A stretch of 64,000 nucleotides of DNA, taken from contig NZ_RCHN01000043.1 in assembly GCF_003671495.1 (NCBI RefSeq), positions 143,484 to 207,483 on the forward strand, read 5' to 3'. Below the pieces are notes generated by a model, which worked only from the letters and a program-made list of their open reading frames with translations, searched no databases and was not told the DNA's origin. Both the position numbers and the translations under genes were made by a program. This document shows positions 50,037-58,473 of this stretch, piece by piece (the stretch's first letter is position 1; each line of letters opens with the position of its first letter). The stretch comes from Ketobacter sp. GTDB lineage: Bacteria; Pseudomonadota; Gammaproteobacteria; Pseudomonadales; Ketobacteraceae.

Positions 50037-51200
50037 TTATTTGCGTGGCATGCCCAGCAGACGCTCGGCAATGATGTTGCGTTGAATTTCATTGGTCCCC
50101 GCGTAGATGGGGCCGGACTGGGCAAACAGAAAACCGTCCATCCAATGACCGGTATCCGTTTCCGTTTTGGCATCCGGCAACAGCTCCGCGTTGCTGGCCA
50201 GAATACGCATGGCCGTCTCGTGCATGTGCTGATCCAGTTCCGACCAGAAGATTTTATTCACGGATGCTTCGGAACCAATCTTGCCGCCTTTCATCAGGCG
50301 CGAAGCGGTTTGATAGGTGGAGAGCGCATACGCTTCCGCATCCATGAAGGATTTCACCACTGCGTCCTCCACACTCAGGTCGAGGATGTCATTGGCATGG
50401 GCCCGATACAGGGCGACCAGTCGTTTGGCGGTTTCCTGAAAACGGGCCGGACTGCGCAGCATTAAGCCCCGCTCGAAACCGGCGGTGGCCATGGCGATGT
50501 TCCAACCCTGCCCTTCTTCCCCCAAACGATTGGCAACCGGCACCCGCACATCATCAAAAAAGATTTCAGCAAAGCCCGGCAGGCCATTTAATTGGGGAAT
50601 GGGGCGCACGGTGATACCCGGCGCATCCAGCGGCACCAGCACGAACGACAGACCGTGGTGGCGCTCGGAATCCGCATCCGTACGAAAAATACAGAACACC
50701 CAATCGGCAAACACGGCCCGGGTGGACCAGACTTTCTGGCCATTGATCACGTACTCATCCCCGTCGCGAATGGCTTTGGAGCGAATCGCCGCCATATCGC
50801 TGCCGGCGCCCGGTTCCGACCAGCCCTGGGCCCACATTTCATCACCACTGGCCATACGGGTGAGAAAGCGCGCTTTCTGCTCCGGTGTTCCGTATTCCAT
50901 CAGGGTGGGCCCCAACAGGAAAATACCGTTCTGGTTCACTCGGAGCGGGGCCTGGGCGCGATAGTATTCCTCTTCGAAGATCAGCCACTCAATCAGGTTG
51001 CAACCGCGGCCGCCGTATTCCTTGGGCCAGGTGACCATACCCCAATTGCCCTGGGCCAGGGTTTGCTCCCACTGCCGATGCTGCGCAAAGCCTTCCGCCG
51101 TATCAAAGGATTGCAGCGGTGTGACGGGCACATTGGCGTCTAACCAGGCGCGAACTTCATGGCGAAAGGCAATCTGTTCCGGTGTGTAATTCAAATCCAT
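50037..51200 (-). CDS. Acyl-CoA dehydrogenase, alpha-type subunit
   Basis: ACAD-fold flavoprotein of 387 residues: WAQGWSEPGAGSDMAAIRSK, YVINGQKVWSTRAVFADWVF, LPGFAEIFFDDVRVP and TNEIQRNIIAERLLGMPRK. It has the complete flavin and acyl-CoA-binding features that its partner at 48954 lacks. Together they should dehydrogenate a CoA intermediate of ring C/D breakdown. It begins 15 bases after the echA20 stop, in the same operon. Confidence 0.85.
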   Translation of the reverse strand: MDLNYTPEQIAFRHEVRAWLDANVPVTPLQSFDTAEGFAQHRQWEQTLAQGNWGMVTWPKEYGGRGCNLIEWLIFEEEYYRAQAPLRVNQNGIFLLGPTLMEYGTPEQKARFLTRMASGDEMWAQGWSEPGAGSDMAAIRSKAIRDGDEYVINGQKVWSTRAVFADWVFCIFRTDADSERHHGLSFVLVPLDAPGITVRPIPQLNGLPGFAEIFFDDVRVPVANRLGEEGQGWNIAMATAGFERGLMLRSPARFQETAKRLVALYRAHANDILDLSVEDAVVKSFMDAEAYALSTYQTASRLMKGGKIGSEASVNKIFWSELDQHMHETAMRILASNAELLPDAKTETDTGHWMDGFLFAQSGPIYAGTNEIQRNIIAERLLGMPRK

Positions 51201-51215
51201 ACGCTGCGGCCCCGC

Positions 51216-51974
51216 TTAGGATGTCTGGTCAAAGTTGGCGTCGCGTTTTTCCACAAACGCATCCCGGGCCTCCTGGGAATCCTCCACCGTATAGGCCTGC
51301 AGGGTGAAGCCCTGTTCCCAGCGGTACTTGTCTTCCAGACTGCCATCTTCAATGCCGGTGAGGGCCTCTTTGGCCAGCTGAATCATGGGGGAACTTTTGG
51401 CCGCGATGTTTGCTGCCATGTCGAGAGCGGTCGTACGCAGCTCCGCTAACGGCACCACCCGTTCCACGGCACCCAGGCGCCAGGCTTCCTGAGCATCAAT
51501 AAACTCACCGGTGTAATACATGTAGCGGACTTTCTGCACCGGAAACATGCGTTGCAGATGGGCACCGCCGCCCATGGCACCGCGATCCACTTCCGGCACA
51601 CCAAAGCGGGCACACTCTGCAGCCACAATGATGTCCGCCGCGCCGGAAATGCCAATACCACCACCCAAAACAAATCCATGCAGGGCCACAATCACCGGTT
51701 TCGGATTCAGGTGAATGGATCGAAAGGTGTCGTAGTTGCCTTTGTTCACCGCCACAATCTTGCTGCTGTCCGCCGCCAGTTCCTTGATGTCCACCCCGGC
51801 ACAAAACCCTTTGCCTTCAGCCCGAATCACAATGACTTTCACCGCCGGGTCCTCACCCAGCGCATCCAGGCGTTTGGATATGGCCGCCCACTCCTGACTG
51901 TTGAACGCGTTCACCGGCGGTTTGCAAAACACCAGTTCGGCGATCCCGTTTTCAATTGCTGTTTCAAAGGCCAT
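51216..51974 (-). CDS. echA20: EchA20-like HIEC-CoA hydrolase (crotonase fold)
   Basis: Crotonase-fold protein of 252 residues. Shared features with mycobacterial EchA20 are PPVNAF, IRAEGKGFCAGVDIKELA, HGFVLGGGIGISGAADIIVA, FGVPEVDRGAMGGGAHLQR and the RWEQGFTLQA segment near the end. EchA20 opens ring D hydrolytically in the beta-keto acyl-CoA HIEC-CoA. The ATG at 51974 is chosen, overlapping the ipdC stop by 11 bases; the frame is open to 52043 inside ipdC. Confidence 0.88.
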   Translation of the reverse strand: MAFETAIENGIAELVFCKPPVNAFNSQEWAAISKRLDALGEDPAVKVIVIRAEGKGFCAGVDIKELAADSSKIVAVNKGNYDTFRSIHLNPKPVIVALHGFVLGGGIGISGAADIIVAAECARFGVPEVDRGAMGGGAHLQRMFPVQKVRYMYYTGEFIDAQEAWRLGAVERVVPLAELRTTALDMAANIAAKSSPMIQLAKEALTGIEDGSLEDKYRWEQGFTLQAYTVEDSQEARDAFVEKRDANFDQTS

Positions 51975-53091
51975 GAAAAGTCTCTTTTGGTTTTTGGTAT
52001 TCGAATTTGACGGCCGCGGGGCGGACCGCATCCAGTGGCGCAAAACGTTCCAACACCTGTTCTGCCTGCGTCACGATCCGTTGCATCAGTTCAGCCACAC
52101 TGGGCAAATCATCGATGGTGCCGGCGATCTGGCCGCTGGGCAGAATGCCCTGCTGGGGATGCCCCTTCACCATGGCCTCCTGGATCATCATGGGAGCGTT
52201 CGCAGCCATCAGGGTTTGACCCAGGGTCATGCCATTGCTTTGTTTCATCTTCCAGGCCGAGCCGAGCATGCCGAGCAACGAGCCACCGGTGAGTTTGGTA
52301 AAGGCCAGCCCATTCATCACGGCCAGCCACAACATCCCCATTGGGGTTTTACTTTCCAGTTGCTGCAGACATTGATTCATGATCATGCGTTGCGGCATAC
52401 CATCCAGTTTTTTGCTGACAATGATGCGTTCGGTCACCGACTTCAGGTATTCCTGTTTGGTGTTCTCCGGCACCGGGCATTCCCGGGTCAGCAAGAAGCG
52501 CGTCCCCATGGCAATGCCTTCTGCACCGTAGGACAACGCCGCCATCAGACCACGACCGTCCTTGAAGCCACCGGCCGCCACCACCGGAACCGCCAGCGCG
52601 TCCACCACCTGCGGCAATAAAATATTGGAGGACACCGAGCCGGTATGACCGCCCCCTTCTCCCCCCTGTACCACCACCGCATCCGCCCCCATTTCCACCG
52701 CTTTCACCGCGTGCTTGAGCGCACCCACCGTGGGTATGCACACCACACCGGCGGCTTTCAGTTTTTCCACCATGGCTTTGGCCGGTGACCGACTGTAGCT
52801 GACGGCCTTGACCCCATGATCGATGCACAGCTTAATGATGTCGGCCGCACCCGGTGCATACATATGGAAGTTGACTCCAAACGGCCGCTGGGTTTTTTGC
52901 TTGATGGCCAGGATGCCCTGCTCCACCTCGGCCGGTGTCATCACGGCTCCGGCCAGAAAGCCGAAGCCGCCGGCATTGCAGGTGGCCGCCACCAATGTGG
53001 GGTCGGCTACCCAGCCCATGGCCGTCTGGATAACGGGATAATCACAGCCTAACAGCTGGCACAGGCGAGTGTTTAATGCGGGATGCGTCAT
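51964..53091 (-). CDS. ipdC: IpdC-like flavin oxidoreductase (nitronate monooxygenase fold)
   Basis: FMN barrel protein of 375 residues of the nitronate monooxygenase/enoyl-reductase superfamily. The match to IpdC is seen in CDYPVIQTAMGWVADPTLVA, GFGFLAGAVMT, GADAVVVQGGEGGGHTG and VVAAGGFKDGRGLMAALSYG. IpdC is an FMN/NADH enzyme needed for HIP breakdown, acting on a CoA-bound indane intermediate. It lies between the Ltp-type protein (8-base gap) and echA20 (11-base overlap). Confidence 0.87.
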   Translation of the reverse strand: MTHPALNTRLCQLLGCDYPVIQTAMGWVADPTLVAATCNAGGFGFLAGAVMTPAEVEQGILAIKQKTQRPFGVNFHMYAPGAADIIKLCIDHGVKAVSYSRSPAKAMVEKLKAAGVVCIPTVGALKHAVKAVEMGADAVVVQGGEGGGHTGSVSSNILLPQVVDALAVPVVAAGGFKDGRGLMAALSYGAEGIAMGTRFLLTRECPVPENTKQEYLKSVTERIIVSKKLDGMPQRMIMNQCLQQLESKTPMGMLWLAVMNGLAFTKLTGGSLLGMLGSAWKMKQSNGMTLGQTLMAANAPMMIQEAMVKGHPQQGILPSGQIAGTIDDLPSVAELMQRIVTQAEQVLERFAPLDAVRPAAVKFEYQKPKETFHGL

Positions 53092-53099
53092 GATGCAGG

Positions 53100-54281
53100 T
53101 TACCGTTTCAAAATCACTGAAGAGCCGTGACCAAACAGCCCCTGATTGGCGGTGATGCCCACCTGCGCATTATTCACCTGCCGGGCACCGGCCTGACCGC
53201 GCAACTGCCAGGTCAACTCACACACCTGGGCGATGGCCTGGGCGGGTACCGCTTCGCCGAAACAGGCCAGACCACCACTGGGATTAACCGGCAGACGGCC
53301 ACCCACTTTGGTCACGCCGTCCCGGACCAGCCGGGCTGCCTGACCCCGTTCGCATAACTGCAGATCTTCCATCCAGTCCAGCTCCAGTGCCGTGGACAGG
53401 TCATAGACCTCCGCCACACTCACATCCTGTGGACTGATACCGGCTTCCTCGTAGGCTTTTACAGGCAGCGCGGCACGAAAGCTGTGCGCCTCAACCACCG
53501 CAGCGGAATCCGTGGCAATATCCGGCATTTCAATCACCGCCGAGGCATAAGTGGGCGTGACCGTGGAAATGGCCGCCACTTTCACGGCATCACCGCGACC
53601 GATTTTGCGGGCGTACTCCAGACTGGACACCACCAGGGCAGCACCGCCATCGGAGGTGGCGCAGATATCCATCAGGCGCAACGGGTCCGCCACCATATTG
53701 GAGGCCGCCACATCATCGGCGGTGAATTTCTTGCGGTAACGGGCGTTGGGATTCTCAAATCCATGCTCGGCGTTTTTCACTTTCACCCGGGCAAAATCAT
53801 CCTGGGTATCGCCGTACATTTCCATACGACGTCGGGCATACAGGGCAAAGTACGTCGGGTTGGTGATGCCCAAGCGAAACCGCACCCAGTCCGGATCGTC
53901 CGGGCGCTCACCCTTTTGCGGAGCCAGGAATCCTTTGGGCGTGGTATCCGCACCCACCACCAGAGCCACCTCACAGGCACCGGACAATATTTTACTGCGC
54001 GCCGCCGCCAACGCCTGGGAACCGGAGGCACAGGCAGCGTAACTGGTATTCACCTCCGCCCCCTGCCAACCCAGGGCCTGGGCGAAGGTGGCGCCGGCCA
54101 CGTAACCGGGATAACCACAGCGCATGGTGGCCGCACCGGAGACAAAACCGATGTCCTGCCAGGCCACGCCGGAGTCCGCCAGCGCATCGCGGGCGGCTTT
54201 CACCCCGTACTCGGTAAAGTTGCGGCCCCATTTCCCCCAGGGGTGCATACCCACCCCTAAAATCGCAATATCATGACTCAT
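53100..54281 (-). CDS. Thiolase-fold lipid-transfer-type protein (Ltp), paired with DUF35
   Basis: Thiolase-like protein of 393 residues from the ATG at 54281, with the nucleophile region SYAACASGSQALAAA (Cys84) and a C-terminal NPSGGLACFGEAVPAQAIAQ. The usual second thiolase cysteine is missing, as in SCP2/Ltp proteins. Such proteins with a DUF35 partner form retro-aldolases (Ltp2-ChsH2) in steroid side-chain removal. Here both sit inside the ring C/D operon, where no aldol step is expected from the known pathway. It overlaps the DUF35 gene by 11 bases. Confidence 0.82.
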   Translation of the reverse strand: MSHDIAILGVGMHPWGKWGRNFTEYGVKAARDALADSGVAWQDIGFVSGAATMRCGYPGYVAGATFAQALGWQGAEVNTSYAACASGSQALAAARSKILSGACEVALVVGADTTPKGFLAPQKGERPDDPDWVRFRLGITNPTYFALYARRRMEMYGDTQDDFARVKVKNAEHGFENPNARYRKKFTADDVAASNMVADPLRLMDICATSDGGAALVVSSLEYARKIGRGDAVKVAAISTVTPTYASAVIEMPDIATDSAAVVEAHSFRAALPVKAYEEAGISPQDVSVAEVYDLSTALELDWMEDLQLCERGQAARLVRDGVTKVGGRLPVNPSGGLACFGEAVPAQAIAQVCELTWQLRGQAGARQVNNAQVGITANQGLFGHGSSVILKR

Positions 54282-54747
54282 GGTGATTACTCGCAACGGG
54301 TTTCCACTTCCAGGTGATGTGTTCGGCGCTGTCATCCTCAAACAAGGTGTCCAGCACCAGCTCCATCTCCATACCGGCCTTCAGGTCCGAAGGATTGACA
54401 CCGGCCACCACCTGCCCCAACACGATCATTTTCTCTTTGGCCAGTTCAACGGCCGCAATGGTGAAAGGCACAAAAGGCTCAGCGGCCACATACGGCGGCG
54501 GTGGTTGATATTCCGCATTGGTGAAGGACCACACTCTACCGGTGCGGCTCAGTTCCACGTCGTCAAACTGCTCGCCGTCGCAGGCGGGGTTTTTGCAAAA
54601 ATGCCGGGCCCGCGGAAAATAATAGGTCCCGCAACGGTTGCATTGATTGCCAATCAGGTGGGGCTGGTCTTGATTCAGGGTGAACCAGCCCTCCAGGGCC
54701 GGTTGCCTTGTTTTTGTGCCAGCTGCCGCGTTAGTTTCTTCACTCAT
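54271..54747 (-). CDS. DUF35 zinc-ribbon/OB-fold protein, Ltp partner
   Basis: Protein of 158 residues. The N-terminal half carries a zinc ribbon, CNRCGTYYFPRARHFCKNPAC, with four cysteines, then the OB-fold part (GRVWSFTNAEY, PFTIAAVELAKEKMIVLGQV). DUF35 proteins act as acyl-CoA-binding partners of thiolase-fold aldolases. Its stop overlaps the start of the Ltp gene by 11 bases, which points to a stable complex. It follows ipdB by 57 bases. Confidence 0.85.
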   Translation of the reverse strand: MSEETNAAAGTKTRQPALEGWFTLNQDQPHLIGNQCNRCGTYYFPRARHFCKNPACDGEQFDDVELSRTGRVWSFTNAEYQPPPPYVAAEPFVPFTIAAVELAKEKMIVLGQVVAGVNPSDLKAGMEMELVLDTLFEDDSAEHITWKWKPVASNHHES

Positions 54748-54804
54748 GTCGTCACCGCTGTAATCGAATTGTCGTGCGCTTGGGCTACGCCGTTCCCTAT
54801 AGCA

Positions 54805-55635
54805 TCAGCGCCGGTCCCCCGGGGGGTTATCCTTGATTTGTTTAGCGCGGAAGTTCAGCGGGTCCAGTTGCCCGATGATGTTCATTTGCAATGGGGTGGG
54901 CGCTGTGGTCAGCGGCACCTCACCGGCCACGTGCACTTCAAAGCCGGTGTTATCCAGCACCTGCTCCACAGTCACCCCGGGATGCACGCTCAACAACTGC
55001 AACATGTGATTGGGCCCGTTCCAGTCCATCACACACAGGTCCGTGATCACGCGACGGATATCGATGTCGTCAAAACGGTATCCCTTGGGCAACCGCGCCG
55101 GGTTATAGCCGATGGAACACACCACATCGCATTCGTCCTCCACAAACACCCGCTTGCTGTGGGCCGGAACAAAAAAGGAATTGGCGTGATGGATGGAGTT
55201 ACCGGGAAACCCCCGCGCGCCCAGCATCTGCACCTTGGGTTGCTGATAGGTGCCCCCCAGCGCCGAGATATTGGTCTGGCCATAGCGATCAATCTGGGAA
55301 GGCCCCACCAGGGCATGACGCTTGCCGCTCCACACGTTGTCAAAAATACGGGAAAACCCCATCCAGGTTTCCTGGGCCTGGCCCACATGGCCCTTGTCTT
55401 GGGAGGGCTCGCGCCCGCTCACCGGATTGGGTTCACTCAACATAAAGGCTTCTGAATCCGTCATCATCATGTCGGGATTACAGGTCTTCATGGCCAGGCT
55501 GGCCGCCAACCGGGGCAACAGGCCAATACCGGTCGCCAGAATTTCGCCGTCGTCGCGAAACGCTTCGGCCGCGGCACAGATCATCAACTCCGCCAGGCTG
55601 TAGTCCGGTAATGCGTCTTGTACTGTCTGATTCAT
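54805..55635 (-). CDS. ipdB: IpdB, beta subunit of COCHEA-CoA hydrolase
   Basis: Protein of 276 residues with the class I CoA-transferase fold. It resembles IpdB in MICAAAEAFRDDGEILATGI, SEPNPVSGRE, GPSQIDRYGQTNISALGG and GYRFDDIDIRRVITDLCVMD. With IpdA it forms the hydrolase that opens the last (C) ring of the steroid nucleus, COCHEA-CoA, by a retro-Claisen-type reaction, and does not transfer CoA. It begins 45 bases after ipdA. Confidence 0.9.
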   Translation of the reverse strand: MNQTVQDALPDYSLAELMICAAAEAFRDDGEILATGIGLLPRLAASLAMKTCNPDMMMTDSEAFMLSEPNPVSGREPSQDKGHVGQAQETWMGFSRIFDNVWSGKRHALVGPSQIDRYGQTNISALGGTYQQPKVQMLGARGFPGNSIHHANSFFVPAHSKRVFVEDECDVVCSIGYNPARLPKGYRFDDIDIRRVITDLCVMDWNGPNHMLQLLSVHPGVTVEQVLDNTGFEVHVAGEVPLTTAPTPLQMNIIGQLDPLNFRAKQIKDNPPGDRR

Positions 55636-55680
55636 GGTGTTGTCCCGCTTATCCTTTTTTGATTCTGCAACTGCCTGGAT

Positions 55681-56556
55681 TTAGTAAACCGGAAGCGGCA
55701 ACCTGCGGATGGCCTCCAGGCCGCCCACGGATTGCTGGTATTCTTCTTCACTGGCACCACCTAAATACTTGTCGCGATAGGCCGCAAAGCCGCCGGCCTT
55801 GACCGAGTCGGCGTACTCCTTGAAGTGCCGGACATCAAAGCCATAAAAAGGGTTGCAGGAAGAAGGATGGGCACCGCCGGGAATAGGCACTACGCTGTGG
55901 GTATTAGAGCGTTCCCAGAACACCTGGCGCGCTTCTTCCCCATCGTAGAAGTAACCCGTCGCCACCAGCTCTTCGCAACTGACGATGGTGTGTTTGGCAG
56001 CCCGCGCAAACCAATCATCCATGTAGTGGTCGGGGCCCTTGATCTGACACACACCACGGGCATCGGCACGGTCCACATGCAGCAGCGACACATCCAGATT
56101 CAACGCCGGCATGGCCACCCACTCCTTATCGTCGTAGGGACTGTCCACCCGCTTCAAATCAGGACAGTTTTTGATGATGTCGGTGCCCAGGCCAATTGCC
56201 GTTGGAATAAAAGGCAGGCGCCAGGCAGCGGCCCGCAAGCCCAACAACATCATGCCCTCATCCACTTCCATGACTTCGATATCACCCTGCTGTCGGGCAA
56301 CGCGAAAATACGGTTCCAGTGGAATAAAATCCAACGACACAAAGGCATACACCAGTTTCTTGACTTTGCCGGCCGCACAGAGCATGCCCACATCTGCGCC
56401 ACCGTAGGACACCACAGTGAGATCCCGTACGTCACTGCGCAGCAGTTCACGTATCAGCGCCATGGGCTTGCGCCTTGGCCCCCAACCACCAACCCCGATG
56501 GTCATACCACTTTCGATGTAGCGGATGGCCTCTTGCGCGGACTGCACTTTATTCAT
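55681..56556 (-). CDS. ipdA: IpdA, alpha subunit of COCHEA-CoA hydrolase
   Basis: Protein of 291 residues and first gene of the ring C/D operon. Strong IpdA features: GMTIGVGGWGPRRKPMALIR, VVSYGGADVGMLCAAGKVKK, AFVSLDFIPLEP, EVDEGMMLLGLRAAAWRLPF and MPALNLDVSLLHVDRADARG. The ATG at 56556 (MNKVQSAQEA) has GAGAGA upstream and matches the family's start. The frame is open to 56712, but the extra residues are Trp/Lys-rich and unlike relatives. It is divergent from fadD3 across a 247-base region. Confidence 0.9.
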   Translation of the reverse strand: MNKVQSAQEAIRYIESGMTIGVGGWGPRRKPMALIRELLRSDVRDLTVVSYGGADVGMLCAAGKVKKLVYAFVSLDFIPLEPYFRVARQQGDIEVMEVDEGMMLLGLRAAAWRLPFIPTAIGLGTDIIKNCPDLKRVDSPYDDKEWVAMPALNLDVSLLHVDRADARGVCQIKGPDHYMDDWFARAAKHTIVSCEELVATGYFYDGEEARQVFWERSNTHSVVPIPGGAHPSSCNPFYGFDVRHFKEYADSVKAGGFAAYRDKYLGGASEEEYQQSVGGLEAIRRLPLPVY

Positions 56557-56719
56557 CGATAGAGTCTCTCGTTTCCACGTATTCATGATTCCCAGTATTC
56601 GCTTGGCGGGCCTGATCTTTTCCCAGACAAATCGGGCAGTTAGCCACCATTCAACCGAGTAAAAAAACTTGCCTGAGTGCTTATTGGGCATTATGGGAAT
56701 TTTGCCTGTCACTAAAATC

Positions 56720-56731
56720 GTCCAAGTGGAC
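56720..56731. promoter_or_regulatory. Small palindrome in the ipdA/fadD3 divergent promoter
   Basis: GTCCAAGTGGAC at 56720-56731 is a palindrome with 5-bp arms around AG, in the region between the two divergent ring C/D operons. It is 72 bases before the fadD3 start. No second copy was seen, and a 12-bp palindrome can occur by chance. Confidence 0.35.
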
Positions 56732-56803
56732 TAGGACACCCAGGGGCCGTTTCGATACTTTTTTCCTAACACTAAACGCTGGATAAAACAGGCAACAACA
56801 ACC

Positions 56804-58381
56804 ATGCAGACCGCTGTCAGCACCATTCCGCAACTGGTGGATCAGGCCGCCCGACACTACCCCGACGCCCTGTTCCTGGAAGAGGGGCGCACCCGCATTT
56901 CCTTTGGTGAATTTGCCCATCAGGTGCGCGCTGTGGTGGGGTCCTTGATGGCGTTGGACATACGGCCCGGAGACCGGGTAGCGGTGTGGGCACCCAACAT
57001 CAGTGAATGGGTCATAGCGGCCATCGGCGCCCAATGCGCCGGTGCGGTTCTGGTAACCCTGAACACCCGTTATAAAGGCAGCGAAGCCGCCTACATTCTG
57101 CAGCAAAGCCGCGCCCGCCTGCTGTTCTGCATTGGTGAGTTCCTGGGTTGTGATTACCCGGCACAATTACAGGGGGAGTCACTACCGGCGCTTGAGCATC
57201 GCGTTGTGTTGCGGGCCAGCAGTGAGGCCAATACACAGGCCAATAGCACCCAAACCTGGGAACACTTTCTGGAGCTGGGCACCGGCATCAGCGCAGCCAC
57301 CATCCAACAGCGCATGGACAGCGTCAGCGAAACACATCTGTCCGACATCCTGTTTACGTCCGGCACCACCGGACACCCCAAAGGCGTGATGACCCGTCAC
57401 GAGCAAAATCTTCGCGCCTTTACCCATTTTGCCGACATCGTCGGACTGCAAACCGGCGATCGCTACCTGGTGATCAATCCGTTCTTCCACAGTTTTGGCT
57501 ACAAAGCCGGGATTCTGGTGTGCCTGCTGAAAGGGGTGACGCTGTTGCCCCACGCGGTATTCAATACCGAGGCCATTCTGCAACGCATCAGTGACGACCG
57601 AATTTCCGTCTTGCCCGGACCACCCACATTGTTTCAATCCCTGTTGGCCCATCCCCAATTGGAGCAGTTCGATCTGTCTTCATTGCGCCGGGCGACCACG
57701 GGCGCCGCTGTGATTCCGGTGGAAATGATCCGGCAGATGAAATCCCGCCTGGGTTTTGAAACGGTGATTACCGCCTACGGCCTCACTGAAAGCTGCGGCC
57801 TGGTGACCGCCTGCCGCCAGGGAGACAGTGCAGAAACCATTGCCACCACCTCTGGTCGCGCCATTCCCGATGTGGAAGTGCGCTGCGTTGATCCCCACAA
57901 CCAGGAAGTGCCCCGGGGTGAGCCCGGTGAGATCGTGGTGCGGGGTTTTAATGTGATGCAGGGTTACTTTGAAAACGAACAGGCCACCCGCGACAGCATC
58001 GACGCCGACAACTGGCTGCACACCGGCGATATCGGCGTGATGGATGCGGCCGGCAACCTGAGAATCACCGACCGACTGAAAGACATGTTCATCACCGGCG
58101 GCTTCAACTGTTATCCCGCTGAAATCGAAAAAACCATCGCCAACCACCCGGACATCATCATGAATGCCGTCATCGGGGTGGCGGACGAGCGCATGGGGGA
58201 AGTGGCCAAAGTCTTCGCGGTGCGCAAAGACAACAGCACCCTGACCCCGGAACAACTGATCGCCTGGTGCCGGGAGCACATGGCCAATTATAAAGTGCCG
58301 CGCCAGGTGGCGTTCGTGGACAGCCTGCCCATGAATGCTTCGGGTAAGGTACTGAAGACTGAACTGCGGGCGCTTTCTTAG
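56804..58381 (+). CDS. fadD3: FadD3-like HIP-CoA ligase
   Basis: Adenylate-forming ligase of 525 residues closely following mycobacterial FadD3: DRVAVWAPNISEWVIAAIGA, SDILFTSGTTGHPKGVMTRH, RYLVINPFFHSFGYKAGILV, SVLPGPPTLFQSLLAHPQLE, TAYGLTESCG and RLKDMFITGGFNCYPAEIEK, ending NASGKVLKTELRAL. FadD3 makes the CoA thioester of HIP, the C/D-ring propanoate left after ring A/B cleavage. It starts the plus-strand hsa operon, facing away from ipdA. Confidence 0.92.
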   Translation: MQTAVSTIPQLVDQAARHYPDALFLEEGRTRISFGEFAHQVRAVVGSLMALDIRPGDRVAVWAPNISEWVIAAIGAQCAGAVLVTLNTRYKGSEAAYILQQSRARLLFCIGEFLGCDYPAQLQGESLPALEHRVVLRASSEANTQANSTQTWEHFLELGTGISAATIQQRMDSVSETHLSDILFTSGTTGHPKGVMTRHEQNLRAFTHFADIVGLQTGDRYLVINPFFHSFGYKAGILVCLLKGVTLLPHAVFNTEAILQRISDDRISVLPGPPTLFQSLLAHPQLEQFDLSSLRRATTGAAVIPVEMIRQMKSRLGFETVITAYGLTESCGLVTACRQGDSAETIATTSGRAIPDVEVRCVDPHNQEVPRGEPGEIVVRGFNVMQGYFENEQATRDSIDADNWLHTGDIGVMDAAGNLRITDRLKDMFITGGFNCYPAEIEKTIANHPDIIMNAVIGVADERMGEVAKVFAVRKDNSTLTPEQLIAWCREHMANYKVPRQVAFVDSLPMNASGKVLKTELRALS

Positions 58382-58421
58382 TGGATCGCAGGCATTAACG
58401 CGCCCATTTTTGCACTCTTTC

Positions 58422-58460
58422 ATTGCACCAAACCATTGCACCCAACAACTGCACCAAACA
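58422..58460. repeat. 13-bp unit repeated three times before hsaC
   Basis: ATTGCACCAAACC, ATTGCACCCAACA and ACTGCACCAAACA lie in tandem at 58422-58460. The last copy ends where the AAGGA ribosome-binding site of hsaC begins. Confidence 0.8.
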
Positions 58461-58473
58461 AAGGAATAACAAG

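Noticed and set aside
58407..58427. TTTTTGCA and TGCA before hsaC as a fourth operator copy
   Set aside because: The spacer is 9 bases and not 7, and the TGCA elements belong to the local 13-bp tandem repeat.
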